A stretch of DNA of 18,332 bases, from contig DYPB01000037.1 in assembly GCA_020720185.1 (NCBI GenBank), positions 1 to 18,332 on the forward strand. Direction: 5' to 3'. This stretch comes from Flavobacterium psychrophilum (GTDB lineage Bacteria; Bacteroidota; Bacteroidia; Flavobacteriales; Flavobacteriaceae). Position numbers and translations under genes: made by a program. The notes under the pieces were generated by a model, which saw nothing but the letters and a program-made list of their open reading frames with translations, searched no databases and was not told the DNA's origin. Below, in pieces: positions 1 through 8,103 of this stretch (positions are counted from its first letter, which is position 1; each line of letters begins with the position of its first letter).

Positions 1-117
1 ATTGATTATAAGTGTTTTAAATTTATTTTATTTGGAGGTATAGGAAGGGAGCTCTCAGTCCTCTTTGGGCAAGATTATTTCCACAGAATAAGCACCATCG
101 ATGTGCATATAGCAATG
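1..117. other. No supported gene; edge of window
   Basis: I see no coding region I can support here. There is a weak inverted repeat (GCAC at 92-95 with GTGC at 103-106) around a central ATCGAT, too short to call a regulatory element. A short open stretch on the minus strand ends near position 50 but has no start or recognisable motif. The stretch precedes the terminator-like hairpin at 118-160, so it may be the 3' flank of a gene outside the window. Confidence 0.4.
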
Positions 118-160
118 AAAGAGCAGAGGGTCTGAAAGGGATTTGAACTGCTCTTTTTTT
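118..160 (+). terminator. Rho-independent terminator-like hairpin
   Basis: AAAGAGCAG at 118-126 pairs perfectly with CTGCTCTTT at 148-156 (9 bp), with a 21-nt intervening segment, and the second arm runs into eight consecutive T residues (153-160). This is the expected form of an intrinsic terminator for rightward transcription, although the loop is long. The open frame of the following gene remnant only becomes protein-like after this hairpin, so the hairpin probably belongs to an upstream gene and marks the break point of the remnant. Confidence 0.55.
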
Positions 161-165
161 TAACC

Positions 166-594
166 TATTTTGATCAAGTAACTTCGGGCAAGAAAAACGG
201 ATACAGAGCCGAAAGTTCTATTAAGATTTCGGAAAATGAATATTTGATTGCCGATGCCATAGCCATGCTACAAACTCCTAAAAGAAAAGAGTTGTATGCG
301 ATTGAAGTATTTAATGGGAATAATACCAATAGAGTTCACAACTCATTATTACAACATCTAAAAGCTTTATCTGTTGGAGAGCCAAGTAAACAATTTAAAC
401 TCAATTACAGCTCTCGTGTGCTTTGTGTTTTCGAAACTGAAAACAATATGCAAAACGTGATGAAAAGATTACAAGAAGATGAACATTTTAAAAAATCAAA
501 GTCTTATTTTTTGTTTAAAACTTTGGAACAAGTGAAAATAAATATTTTTGAGGGTTGGTTGTTGTTTGGTGGAGAAATGGTGGGGTTGTTTTAG
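166..594 (+). pseudogene. 3' remnant of a replication-relaxation-like gene
   Basis: An open frame runs from just after the hairpin at 118-160 to a TAG at 592-594, without an in-frame ATG near its beginning; the first possible start is a TTG at 244. The predicted protein contains IADAIAML, then YAIEVFNG, then a helical segment with HNSLLQHLKAL and RVLCVFE. This acidic-residue-then-E-V spacing followed by helices resembles the C-terminal part of plasmid replication-relaxation proteins, which have a nuclease-like fold. Such proteins are usually much longer, so the N-terminal portion appears missing. The last 15 or so residues may not be original. The gene converges on tssC and is not part of the T6SS. 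I infer a truncated mobile-element gene; family assignment is from memory of the pattern and is tentative. Confidence 0.45.
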
Positions 595-602
595 GAAAAA
601 TG

Positions 603-643
603 TAAACAAAACAAAAGAGGTTGTCTTTTCGGACAACCTCTTT
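603..643 (-). terminator. Terminator of the tssB-tssC operon
   Basis: AAAGAGGTTGTC at 614-625 and GACAACCTCTTT at 632-643 form a perfect 12-bp stem with a 6-nt loop (626-631). Read on the minus strand, the hairpin follows the tssC stop codon by 7 nt and continues into a T-rich tract interrupted by one G, so it should end leftward transcription of tssC. On the plus strand a short T run also follows, so it could act on the converging remnant gene too. Confidence 0.85.
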
Positions 644-650
644 CATACTA

Positions 651-2018
651 TTAAACTTGCTTATAATCGCTATGCCAAACAGCTTCTTCTGGACCATCAC
701 CCTTGTGACCGTCTAACTGAATCACAAAACTTTTTGCAGGAAAATAAGGTGTGATATGAATATCAAGCAAAATTCTATCTTTTTGGGTTTTATCCTGTTC
801 AATTTTCATCACTGTGAATTTTTCTATCAAATTAGTTGGTCCTTTTATGCCATCTAAAAATTTAATAATCTGACTTCTCAAATCAGCTTCCGTTCTAGTT
901 GTCCAGTTTTCAAAAGCTCTTCTGTTTAAGAAATCGAATAAAACTTTTGTAATATGGTCAAATACTCTTACCACAGAATAAGTTTGTAAACCTAAATTAT
1001 CTCCATTGAATAATGTTTTTGCAGAGAATGCCATGATTTTGCTATACTCATTAACCATTGGCACAAGTCCCATTTTTTCTAATTCAGAGATTTCACTCTT
1101 TTTAAGATCAAAACGCACACTTTCTACTTCGTTTAATCCTCCAAATTTTTTACCAGCCACTACTTGCGACATTAAAGTTTTGTATAACTTTCCTGCCAAA
1201 GCTGTAGATGGTGGAACGTACAAATGATCTTCTTCGCCTATTTCATCTACTCTGTTTCTACCTAATAAATAGTTACAAGTCATTATGGTATTCGATTTAA
1301 AAACATCTCCACCTGTATGATTAGCATTAAAGAAAATATCAATTACATCATCTGGGGTTTCCAAATCTTGAAAATCGGTTAATAAAACCGCTTTATTATC
1401 GTGAGCAATTTTCGACCATTTATCTAAAACTGCGTTAGAACCCAAATAACCTGGAATTGAAAGAATTGAATAATTTTTTCTTAAATCCAAACGATCAAAG
1501 TTTTGCTTCAATTCATTCGATACATAATCGAAAAACAAGGTATTATCTAAATCTTTTAATTGTGAAATATCAGCATTTAAAATAGTGATATTCTTAATTT
1601 TATCGCTTTCGGTGTTTTTATAAAAAAGTGCCACACTTCTATAAGAGGTTTCTAATTCTTTTGATGTTTCTAAAGCATATTTTAAGTTAGCATTTAGCGT
1701 TTTTTTAGCTAAAGCCCCTTTTTTATTAGCCGATTCAATCATAGATTCGATAGAATTACTATCTTTCAATAATTCCAACCATAAATCGACTTTATTCATT
1801 AAATTAGTTCTTTCGCCTTCCCATTGTAAATCATTAAGAAAAATATTTTTTCTAGCTTTTCTGCTTGGGTTTAAATTGGAAAGTCCTTCAATTACATTTT
1901 CTAAAAATGCAAAACCACCATATTCGTTTAATAAGTGAATACTGCTAGATGCTTGACCTTGTACTTGTTGTTCAACAACTGTTTCTTGAGATTTTTGCTC
2001 TTTATTTTGTGTAGCCAT
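651..2018 (-). CDS. tssC: T6SS contractile sheath large subunit TssC
   Basis: A 455-residue protein with the size and features of the large sheath subunit of Bacteroidota T6SSiii. With TssB it polymerises into the cytoplasmic contractile sheath that surrounds the Hcp tube and drives it out of the cell. The N-terminus is a Q/E-rich disordered stretch (about residues 1-25), followed by a helical region that in TssC proteins contacts TssB. The C-terminal half holds the sheath core, including FGGLNEVESVRFDL, MAFSAKTLFNGDN and FDFLNRRAFENWT, which I recognise as typical of the Bacteroidota TssC group. The start lies 2 nt after the tssB stop, so the genes are co-transcribed and probably translationally coupled. 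A strong hairpin follows the stop. No frame breaks or missing segments are seen. Confidence 0.93.
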   Translation of the reverse strand: MATQNKEQKSQETVVEQQVQGQASSSIHLLNEYGGFAFLENVIEGLSNLNPSRKARKNIFLNDLQWEGERTNLMNKVDLWLELLKDSNSIESMIESANKKGALAKKTLNANLKYALETSKELETSYRSVALFYKNTESDKIKNITILNADISQLKDLDNTLFFDYVSNELKQNFDRLDLRKNYSILSIPGYLGSNAVLDKWSKIAHDNKAVLLTDFQDLETPDDVIDIFFNANHTGGDVFKSNTIMTCNYLLGRNRVDEIGEEDHLYVPPSTALAGKLYKTLMSQVVAGKKFGGLNEVESVRFDLKKSEISELEKMGLVPMVNEYSKIMAFSAKTLFNGDNLGLQTYSVVRVFDHITKVLFDFLNRRAFENWTTRTEADLRSQIIKFLDGIKGPTNLIEKFTVMKIEQDKTQKDRILLDIHITPYFPAKSFVIQLDGHKGDGPEEAVWHSDYKQV

Positions 2019-2020
2019 AA

Positions 2021-2488
2021 TTAATTTTGTGCTTTTTGTTTAGACGAATTTATTTCACTTTTTGCATTTTCAAGCAATTCAATAATGGCATTCTTAACCG
2101 CAGGATCTTGAATAGCTTTGATTAAACCTCTATTGCTAGAAAGTTGTTTTACAATTTTGTAGGCTTGCTCGTTTTCAGTACTTAATTTATTCAAAAATGG
2201 GCTATTTTCTTTGATTGATTTAGCTCCAAAATCGCCTAAATTTTTAAAGGTCATCGATTCTTTTAAATTAGAACCATCTTCTTTTGTAAATTCTAATTCT
2301 AAACTTGGTTTAAATTTTTCAAAAACTTCTTCAACTGTTTTTAAATCATACACCGCTTCAGGTGCCGTTGGTTGTTCATTAGTTAGCTTTTGAACAAGCA
2401 GGGTTCTGTTTGAAGGGATTTCAGCAATGGCTTCGTTAGCATCAACTTTTACTTCGTTCCCTCCAATTCCGTAGTTAAACATACTCAT
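2021..2488 (-). CDS. tssB: T6SS contractile sheath small subunit TssB
   Basis: A 155-residue protein matching the small sheath subunit of T6SSiii. It forms heterodimers with TssC that stack into the contractile sheath in the cytoplasm. The N-terminus begins MSMFNYGIGG and continues with a V-D-A-N-E segment; the middle has a charged F-K-P-S-L-E-L-E-F stretch and a FKNLGDFG motif typical of TssB, and the C-terminal third is helical, as expected for the region that packs against TssC. The ATG at 2486-2488 is used; an in-frame ATG two codons later (2480-2482) would also work. It is the first gene of a two-gene leftward operon and diverges from tssE across 176 bp, so both arms of the T6SS locus could be controlled from that interval. 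Confidence 0.93.
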   Translation of the reverse strand: MSMFNYGIGGNEVKVDANEAIAEIPSNRTLLVQKLTNEQPTAPEAVYDLKTVEEVFEKFKPSLELEFTKEDGSNLKESMTFKNLGDFGAKSIKENSPFLNKLSTENEQAYKIVKQLSSNRGLIKAIQDPAVKNAIIELLENAKSEINSSKQKAQN

Positions 2489-2664
2489 ATTTACGTGTTT
2501 TTTAGATAAAATTAAATTGATGTAAATTAAATGAAAATTATTTTAATAATCATTATTGTTTTGTAAGTTTTTTATTTTAACATTTGTAGTTATGAGTTGT
2601 TTTTTGTATCATTAAGCCTTGCGTTTATAATAGTTTGATTTACAATAATTTAAAAATTTAACTA
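2489..2664. promoter_or_regulatory. Divergent tssB/tssE promoter region
   Basis: This 176-bp gap is extremely AT-rich and separates the leftward sheath operon from the rightward baseplate-ClpV operon, so it must hold promoters for both. On the plus strand TAGTTTGA (2631-2638) approximates the Bacteroidota -7 element TAnnTTTG, with a TTTG at 2603-2606 as a possible -33 element; the 24-nt spacing is wider than the usual 19-20. TssE begins 26 nt downstream of the element. I found no good TAnnTTTG match for the minus strand. No convincing operator palindrome is visible. The exact elements are low confidence; the existence of divergent promoters here is inferred from gene orientation. Confidence 0.4.
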
Positions 2665-3084
2665 ATGAAATATTTAAAATATCCTATCGACTTTAAAACC
2701 CTGTTAAAAGGAAATAATATAAATCAATGTGAGATTCAAGAGTCTATTGCCTACAATATTATGTTAATAATTACGACCTCTTTTGGAGAAATTCCTGAAA
2801 AAAAAGAGTTTGGATCCATTATTTGGGATTTAGAGTTTGACCAACACATCAATAGAAGGACATGGGAAGAAACGGTGAAAAATTCATTATTTGAATCTAT
2901 TTCAAAAAACGAACTTCGCATGAATCTTACTAGTGTGGTTATTACTTTAGATGAGGTAGAAGATAGAGAACTAAAAATGAGCATCAGAAGAAAAGCAAAT
3001 ATAATAGTAAAAGGAATCATCAAAAATAGTTTGATTCCTTTTGATTTTCATACTAAATTAAATATCAGTCCAATTTCTCAATAA
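2665..3084 (+). CDS. tssE: T6SS baseplate subunit TssE (gp25-like)
   Basis: A 139-residue protein of the gp25-like family. TssE is a baseplate wedge component that joins the sheath to the TssF-TssG wedge and triggers its polymerisation. The diagnostic EFGSIIWD motif is at residues 48-55, matching the E-F-G core with following W-D of gp25 proteins; it is preceded by an N-terminal helix (QESIAYNIMLIITT) and followed by an R-rich helix and a beta hairpin, as in the family. Length is normal. It opens the rightward operon and is followed by tssF after 11 nt. Start choice is the only ATG that gives a full-length family member, and upstream DNA is non-coding. Confidence 0.92.
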   Translation: MKYLKYPIDFKTLLKGNNINQCEIQESIAYNIMLIITTSFGEIPEKKEFGSIIWDLEFDQHINRRTWEETVKNSLFESISKNELRMNLTSVVITLDEVEDRELKMSIRRKANIIVKGIIKNSLIPFDFHTKLNISPISQ

Positions 3085-3095
3085 ATTAGGAACAA

Positions 3096-4850
3096 ATGAA
3101 AGACAAAAAATTTATCCAAATAAAAAACAGAATTCACAAACAGTGTTTAGAATTATGGGGAATTGACGATTTAGAAATGGCAGACCCATTGATAATGATG
3201 CTTTTAGATGTTATTATTTATGAGGTTTATTATCTTAATCAAGAAGTTATTGATTCTGATGCTAAAATTATAGAGCGTGTTGCCCAGCAAGTTACACCCA
3301 ATAGCTGGAGTTTGCCCATGCCTGCCCATGCATTAGTGAGTACGGCAACTAACAATGGAATTACTATTATTAATGAAGAAACCGAGTTTTCTGTAAAGAA
3401 TAATTTGAATCAAAACACTAGTACGGCCATTTATTTTACGCCTTTTACTAAAGAAAAAATCATTGAAGGTTCGGTTAAATTTCAGTATTATGACAATTAT
3501 TTGCTTTATAATAATTCGGTTGAAGCATTAAAAAATAAAATTTCAGACTATAAGGTTTGGATAGGTATTGATTGTGACGAGGCTATTTTAACAGATTTAG
3601 AAGTACTAAAAATCACATTTCTTACACAAAATTCATCGCTCGACCATTTATTAAAATTTGTAGAAGTTAGAGATATTAATGGTGCTATAGTAGAAAAAAC
3701 AAATGAAAATTACACCGAAGTTGAAGATAACAAGCATTATACAGAAAGTATAAAAACACATTACAGCAATTATATTTACAAACTATTTTTAAAGCCTGAA
3801 AATTTGGTTTATAAAAACATTTTAGAGCAATTTTCCATCACAAAAGAAGACATCAAATGTGGCGAAGCTCAATTGAATGTAGTTTGGCTAGAGCTTACTT
3901 TTCCAGCCGTTTTTACCAAAGAAGAATTGGATAAAATAACCATAGCCATTAACACTTTTCCTGCAATCAACAGAAAACAAAACCATATCAGACATCACTT
4001 AAATAAAGAAGGGCGTTTGTTTTCTATGAAAGGCACAAGCGAATCACATTTTTTAGATGTTCATAAAATAACCGACGAAAAAAATAATGAATTCATTGAT
4101 AGTATCAAATTTCCAATAGATGCTATTCAAAACAAAACATACACACTGTTTCATGGCGGTTTGGAAAACTATGACCCTCGAAATGCTAAATTCTTCCTTA
4201 AAAAATTAGCCCGTGTTTTAAGAGAAGATGTAAGTGCTTTTTCGAGCATCAATGCCGATTATATCGACTCAACCATGGCAAGAATTAGCGAAGAAATCAA
4301 TGCTATTGAACTAAAAATAAACATCAGTTTTAGCGATATTAACAACAAAGACGACGTTTTTGCACTAATCAATACCACCGAAAAAGTAAATACGTTATAC
4401 TGTTCCTACTGGACATCAGAAGGCGAACTGGCCAATGGTTTCAAAAAAGGAACCATTTTAAAACAAGCTTCTTTATCAGAATTAGTAGCCGAAACAACTG
4501 TTCTTCAAACCACATCGATGGGTGGTATATACAGAACTGATAAAGCCGAAAAACTCATCAATATGCGCTATGGTTTTTTAACCAAAGAACGCCTAGTTAC
4601 AACCCAAGACATCAAAGCAGCCATACAATTTTATTTAAGAAACACCACCAAAGAAATTACTATTAAAGATGGTGTAGGAATAAGCTCAACTAAGAAAAAA
4701 GGACTTTTTAGAACCATAGATGTTGCCATAACACTAGAAAACGAAAACCAACTGGAAGCCAACAGCAAACAAAAGATGGAACGTTTTTTAAAAGAAACAT
4801 TGGAAGAACAATCAGTGATGAACATTCCTTATCAAATAACAATCAACTAA
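3096..4850 (+). CDS. tssF: T6SS baseplate subunit TssF
   Basis: A 584-residue protein with the length and N-terminal signature of TssF, the largest wedge subunit of the T6SS baseplate, present in two copies per wedge with one TssG. The N-terminal region (about residues 25-85) shows a D-P-L-I-M-M-L-L-D helix, a long charged helix, and then a P-N-S-W-S-L-P-M-P-A segment, which correspond to the conserved start of TssF proteins. The remainder is a mix of beta-rich and helical segments and ends in a region containing ITIKDGVGIS and a final helical R-F-L-K-E-T-L stretch. It lies 11 nt after tssE and 4 nt before clpV. No internal stops or frame problems are seen. In many T6SS loci tssG follows directly; here tssG is about 11.6 kb further downstream. 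Confidence 0.92.
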   Translation: MKDKKFIQIKNRIHKQCLELWGIDDLEMADPLIMMLLDVIIYEVYYLNQEVIDSDAKIIERVAQQVTPNSWSLPMPAHALVSTATNNGITIINEETEFSVKNNLNQNTSTAIYFTPFTKEKIIEGSVKFQYYDNYLLYNNSVEALKNKISDYKVWIGIDCDEAILTDLEVLKITFLTQNSSLDHLLKFVEVRDINGAIVEKTNENYTEVEDNKHYTESIKTHYSNYIYKLFLKPENLVYKNILEQFSITKEDIKCGEAQLNVVWLELTFPAVFTKEELDKITIAINTFPAINRKQNHIRHHLNKEGRLFSMKGTSESHFLDVHKITDEKNNEFIDSIKFPIDAIQNKTYTLFHGGLENYDPRNAKFFLKKLARVLREDVSAFSSINADYIDSTMARISEEINAIELKINISFSDINNKDDVFALINTTEKVNTLYCSYWTSEGELANGFKKGTILKQASLSELVAETTVLQTTSMGGIYRTDKAEKLINMRYGFLTKERLVTTQDIKAAIQFYLRNTTKEITIKDGVGISSTKKKGLFRTIDVAITLENENQLEANSKQKMERFLKETLEEQSVMNIPYQITIN

Positions 4851-4854
4851 AACC

Positions 4855-7299
4855 ATGAACGAATTAAATTATAGTCCAAGTTTAGTATCAGCCATTAAAT
4901 CGGCAAAATCACTCGCTATTCAAGATGGTCAGAGCACTTATGGTGTGTCGCATCTTGCCATTGCATTACTGTATGAACCAACAGGTTTGGTCGAGGTGCT
5001 TCGCAGTCTTTCTAAAGATATAGAATACATCAAAGAATGGTTTGATGTGCGAAGAGAAGTTTATACCTCAAACCCGTCTAATGACAACATAATTATTGCC
5101 GATGAAGAAGTTGAAAAAATATTCAACGAAGCCAATTTCAATAAAATTAGATTAGGGTCTGATTATATTGATGCGTTTTCGGTATTTATAGCCATTACAA
5201 AACCTGGATTAGTGTATAGCGACCAGCAAATTGATGGACTAAACTTGAGTGAAAAAGAACTTTTGAAACACTTTGGGCTGCGAAATAATCAAAAAACAGT
5301 AACGCTTTTAAACGATTTAAGTGATGGAGATGAAGTAAAAGAAACTATCGAAATTCCGTTTTGCGAATCCATATATAAAGAAAGTATCATTCAGGAAGGA
5401 AAGACCATTATTGGACGAAATAAAGAAGTTCGTCTTTTATTGGAGAATATTGAACGTTATGAAAATCAAGGGGTTTTATTGGTTGGTGAATCGGGTGTTG
5501 GAAAAACCAGCATCATCAGAAATTTGATTGCCTATTTGCACGAAACCGATATGAACTTTTTTGAAGAAACGATAGTTTTATCTCTAAATTCATCAAAATT
5601 AATGGCGAATTGTGCCAACGAAAACGAAATTTCCAAAAAACTTATCGAAATTTTTGAACGCATTACCAAAATTGGCAAAAGCATCCTTTTTATTGATGAT
5701 ATTCAAGTAATTTTAAATTCAAATAACTCAAAATCGGGTGCGGTTGTTCATGTTTTGAACACCCAACTTACCGAAGGAGCAATCAATATTATTGCTACTA
5801 TTGATGCCGATTCGTATAGAAAATCTATTGAAGGTACATCCATCAGTAGTAAATTAGAAACCATAATTGTAGAAGAATTAGAACATTCATTGCTTTTAGA
5901 ATGTCTAAATCTGTACAAACAAAAATTAGAAAAACACTATAAAATTGAAATTCTCGATGAAGTAATTTCCGAAGCCATTGGGCTTTCTAAACGCTTTTAT
6001 AAAGAGAAAAAACTTCCCTTTGGAGCCATTGATTTAATGGACAGAACAGCCTCTGCGGTAACGGTTTCCAACAATAATTCACTAGCTGAAATTATAAAAT
6101 TAAAAGAAGATATTGCCGATTGTGATGCCAATGATGAAAGCAAAATTAATTTATTAAACAAAGAAATTTATAACCGAATAAGTTGTGTGGTGCTGAGCAA
6201 AATTGATGCGGTTGAAAACAAAAAGAATGACAAAAAAATAGTTCCCACTTATCAAGATATTGAAAAATTAGGCAATGATATTGAGCAAATTGCTAAAGAA
6301 AAATTCATAAAAATTTCCAAACAAGAAATCATGGCAGTGGTTTCCAACGCAACAGGAATTCCGCTTGGAAAAATCAATTCGGGCGAAAAAGAAAAACTCC
6401 TAACCATTGAAGACAAACTGCAAGAACGAGTAAAAGGACAGTCGCACGCCATTAAAACCTTATCGGAAGCCATCATCGAATCTCGAAGTGGATTGAGCAA
6501 CCCAAAACAACCCATCGGTTCGTTTTTCTTTCTTGGTCCAACAGGAACAGGAAAAACAGAACTTACAAAATCATTAGCAGAGTTACTGTTTGACGATGAA
6601 AATTCGATGATTCGTTTTGATATGTCTGAATTTAAAGAAGAACATTCTGCAGCCTTATTATATGGTGCTCCTCCAGGTTATGTGGGGTATGAAGAAGGTG
6701 GAATGTTGGTAAACAAAATTCGTCAAAAACCTTATTCAGTAGTGCTTTTTGATGAAATTGAAAAAGCCCATTCCTCGGTTTATGATGTGTTTTTACAAAT
6801 TATGGACGAAGGAAAAATTCATGATAAATTAGGAAGGGAAGGCGATTTTTCTAATTCAATAATCATTTTTACATCAAATATCGGTAGCCAATGGATTCAG
6901 GAACAGATGGAAAATGGTCATTTACCAACCTCGAACCAATTAATTGACATAATGAGCAACGATTTTAGACCAGAATTTTTGGGTCGTTTAACCGAAGTTG
7001 TACCCTTTGCTCCAATCAATATCGAAGTGGCAAAATCCATTTTTAAATTGCATTTAAGTCGTTTGCAAGAACAATTAATTGCTATAAAAAACATCTCCTT
7101 TGAACTGTCAGACGATGCCTTGGAATATTTGACCAACAAAGGATTTTCAAAAAAATATGGTGCTCGTCCAATTGCAGGAGTGATAAGAACGTATTTGAAG
7201 AAAACCATTTCAAAACTTATAGTTTCTGAAGCTATTTTAGAAAACGAATCGATTGTTTTGGATATTAAAAACGATGAATTTATTTGGGAAAAGAAGTAA
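4855..7299 (+). CDS. tssH: T6SS AAA+ ATPase TssH (ClpV)
   Basis: An 814-residue double-AAA+ ATPase of the ClpV/ClpB class, which disassembles contracted TssB/TssC sheath in the cytoplasm for reuse. An N-terminal Clp-N domain (about 1-150) is followed by D1 with Walker A GESGVGKT at 211-218 and Walker B ending in D281-D282. A short middle region (about 420-480) precedes D2, with Walker A GPTGTGKT at 561-568, Walker B VLFDEIEK around D633-E634, a pore-type GAPPGYVGYEEGG at 604-616 and an arginine-finger segment RPEFLGR at 705-711. D2 is canonical. D1 is odd: the second Walker B acid is Asp rather than Glu, and the usual ERRF finger region reads SSKL (331-334). The gene begins 4 nt after tssF. 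Length and domain order support ClpV over ClpB. Confidence 0.93.
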   Translation: MNELNYSPSLVSAIKSAKSLAIQDGQSTYGVSHLAIALLYEPTGLVEVLRSLSKDIEYIKEWFDVRREVYTSNPSNDNIIIADEEVEKIFNEANFNKIRLGSDYIDAFSVFIAITKPGLVYSDQQIDGLNLSEKELLKHFGLRNNQKTVTLLNDLSDGDEVKETIEIPFCESIYKESIIQEGKTIIGRNKEVRLLLENIERYENQGVLLVGESGVGKTSIIRNLIAYLHETDMNFFEETIVLSLNSSKLMANCANENEISKKLIEIFERITKIGKSILFIDDIQVILNSNNSKSGAVVHVLNTQLTEGAINIIATIDADSYRKSIEGTSISSKLETIIVEELEHSLLLECLNLYKQKLEKHYKIEILDEVISEAIGLSKRFYKEKKLPFGAIDLMDRTASAVTVSNNNSLAEIIKLKEDIADCDANDESKINLLNKEIYNRISCVVLSKIDAVENKKNDKKIVPTYQDIEKLGNDIEQIAKEKFIKISKQEIMAVVSNATGIPLGKINSGEKEKLLTIEDKLQERVKGQSHAIKTLSEAIIESRSGLSNPKQPIGSFFFLGPTGTGKTELTKSLAELLFDDENSMIRFDMSEFKEEHSAALLYGAPPGYVGYEEGGMLVNKIRQKPYSVVLFDEIEKAHSSVYDVFLQIMDEGKIHDKLGREGDFSNSIIIFTSNIGSQWIQEQMENGHLPTSNQLIDIMSNDFRPEFLGRLTEVVPFAPINIEVAKSIFKLHLSRLQEQLIAIKNISFELSDDALEYLTNKGFSKKYGARPIAGVIRTYLKKTISKLIVSEAILENESIVLDIKNDEFIWEKK

Positions 7300-7302
7300 A
7301 CC

Positions 7303-8100
7303 ATGAAGAAATTAAGAAATATAGCTATTTATTATATCGTTTTAGGACTTTTATGTGGCACCGTTTTCTGGTGGTGGCTTTTTGGTCTGTGGCGATTAGC
7401 TGTTGTAGGTGTCGTTTTAGGAGCTTTGTATCTTTTTTTACGATTTGTTTGGGGTTTAAAAACCAATACTGATGAGCAACCAAAAAACAAACTTATCATT
7501 TGGGATATTTTGTTTTATGCCCACCCCATACTCCTAATTGCGCTTGTTTTGTGGTATGTAGAAAAACCGTTTAACCAAACTATTGTTTTGCCCAAAGAGT
7601 ATGAAGGTGTCGTAGTAATAGATTATGACCGTGAAAGCGGACAACCCAAAGAAAGGATAAATACTTTTTTAGGATTGGGTGGGTCTCGATTAATAAAAGT
7701 AAATAAAAAGGGCTATGCTAAAACCCAGTTTAAAGTCGAAGATATTTTTGTACCAACTTTTGGTTCGCATTCAGGTGCAACACTCAAAGGGCTACAAATT
7801 TTTTATGAAAACGATTTAGAGAATGAGATACCTTTTTTCTCTAGAGAGAGATTCAGTGATGATGCAGACGAATTATTTAAAAAAATAATTAAACATAATC
7901 TTCTCGTTTCATTTAATTATTATTATAATGATAAGCATACTGTTTTTGTTGTAGGCAAAGGGAAAGCGTACAATAAATATTTTGTTACAACAAAACCAAT
8001 AAAAACAACTTTTGATTACTCTTTCGAAGCAGACTCTTTGAAAATGGAATATCAAAAACAAATAGAAAACCTAGAAATAGAAAACCTAGAAAAACAATAA
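7303..8100 (+). CDS. Membrane protein with extracytoplasmic beta domain
   Basis: A 265-residue protein I cannot assign firmly. It has three hydrophobic segments (about residues 7-28, 31-51 and 66-86), then a soluble region. The soluble part begins LPKEYEGVVVIDY, followed by a G-Q-P segment and a K-K-G-Y-A-K-T stretch; this resembles small DUF6843-type domains, a resemblance from memory only. The C-terminus is a charged coil that includes a perfect tandem duplication giving IENLEIENLE. It starts 3 nt after the clpV stop and ends 3 nt before the next gene, so it is expressed with the T6SS operon. It is not a core T6SS component that I recognise. As an accessory gene next to a candidate cargo gene it may be an immunity or membrane-associated accessory protein; this is inference. 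Confidence 0.75.
   Translation: MKKLRNIAIYYIVLGLLCGTVFWWWLFGLWRLAVVGVVLGALYLFLRFVWGLKTNTDEQPKNKLIIWDILFYAHPILLIALVLWYVEKPFNQTIVLPKEYEGVVVIDYDRESGQPKERINTFLGLGGSRLIKVNKKGYAKTQFKVEDIFVPTFGSHSGATLKGLQIFYENDLENEIPFFSRERFSDDADELFKKIIKHNLLVSFNYYYNDKHTVFVVGKGKAYNKYFVTTKPIKTTFDYSFEADSLKMEYQKQIENLEIENLEKQ
8062..8091 (+). repeat. Perfect 15-bp tandem duplication
   Basis: The 15-nt unit ATAGAAAACCTAGAA occurs twice in immediate succession (8062-8076 and 8077-8091) near the 3' end of the membrane-protein gene. It preserves the frame and duplicates the pentapeptide IENLE. It looks like a slippage-generated expansion and could vary in copy number between strains. Confidence 0.85.
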
Positions 8101-8103
8101 ATT

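Noticed and set aside
118..160. tRNA-like 3' end on the minus strand (GTTCAAATC motif)
   Set aside because: A T-loop-like string is present, but no T-stem pairing, acceptor stem or CCA end can be built around it; the terminator reading explains the hairpin better.
548..754. 68-codon plus-strand frame across the tssC terminator
   Set aside because: It runs through the strong hairpin at 614-643 and antisense to the 3' end of tssC, so it is not a plausible gene.
6918..7304. 128-codon open frame on the minus strand inside clpV
   Set aside because: It is fully antisense to the well-supported ClpV D2 coding sequence and its product shows no domain; AT-rich coding DNA often leaves such frames.
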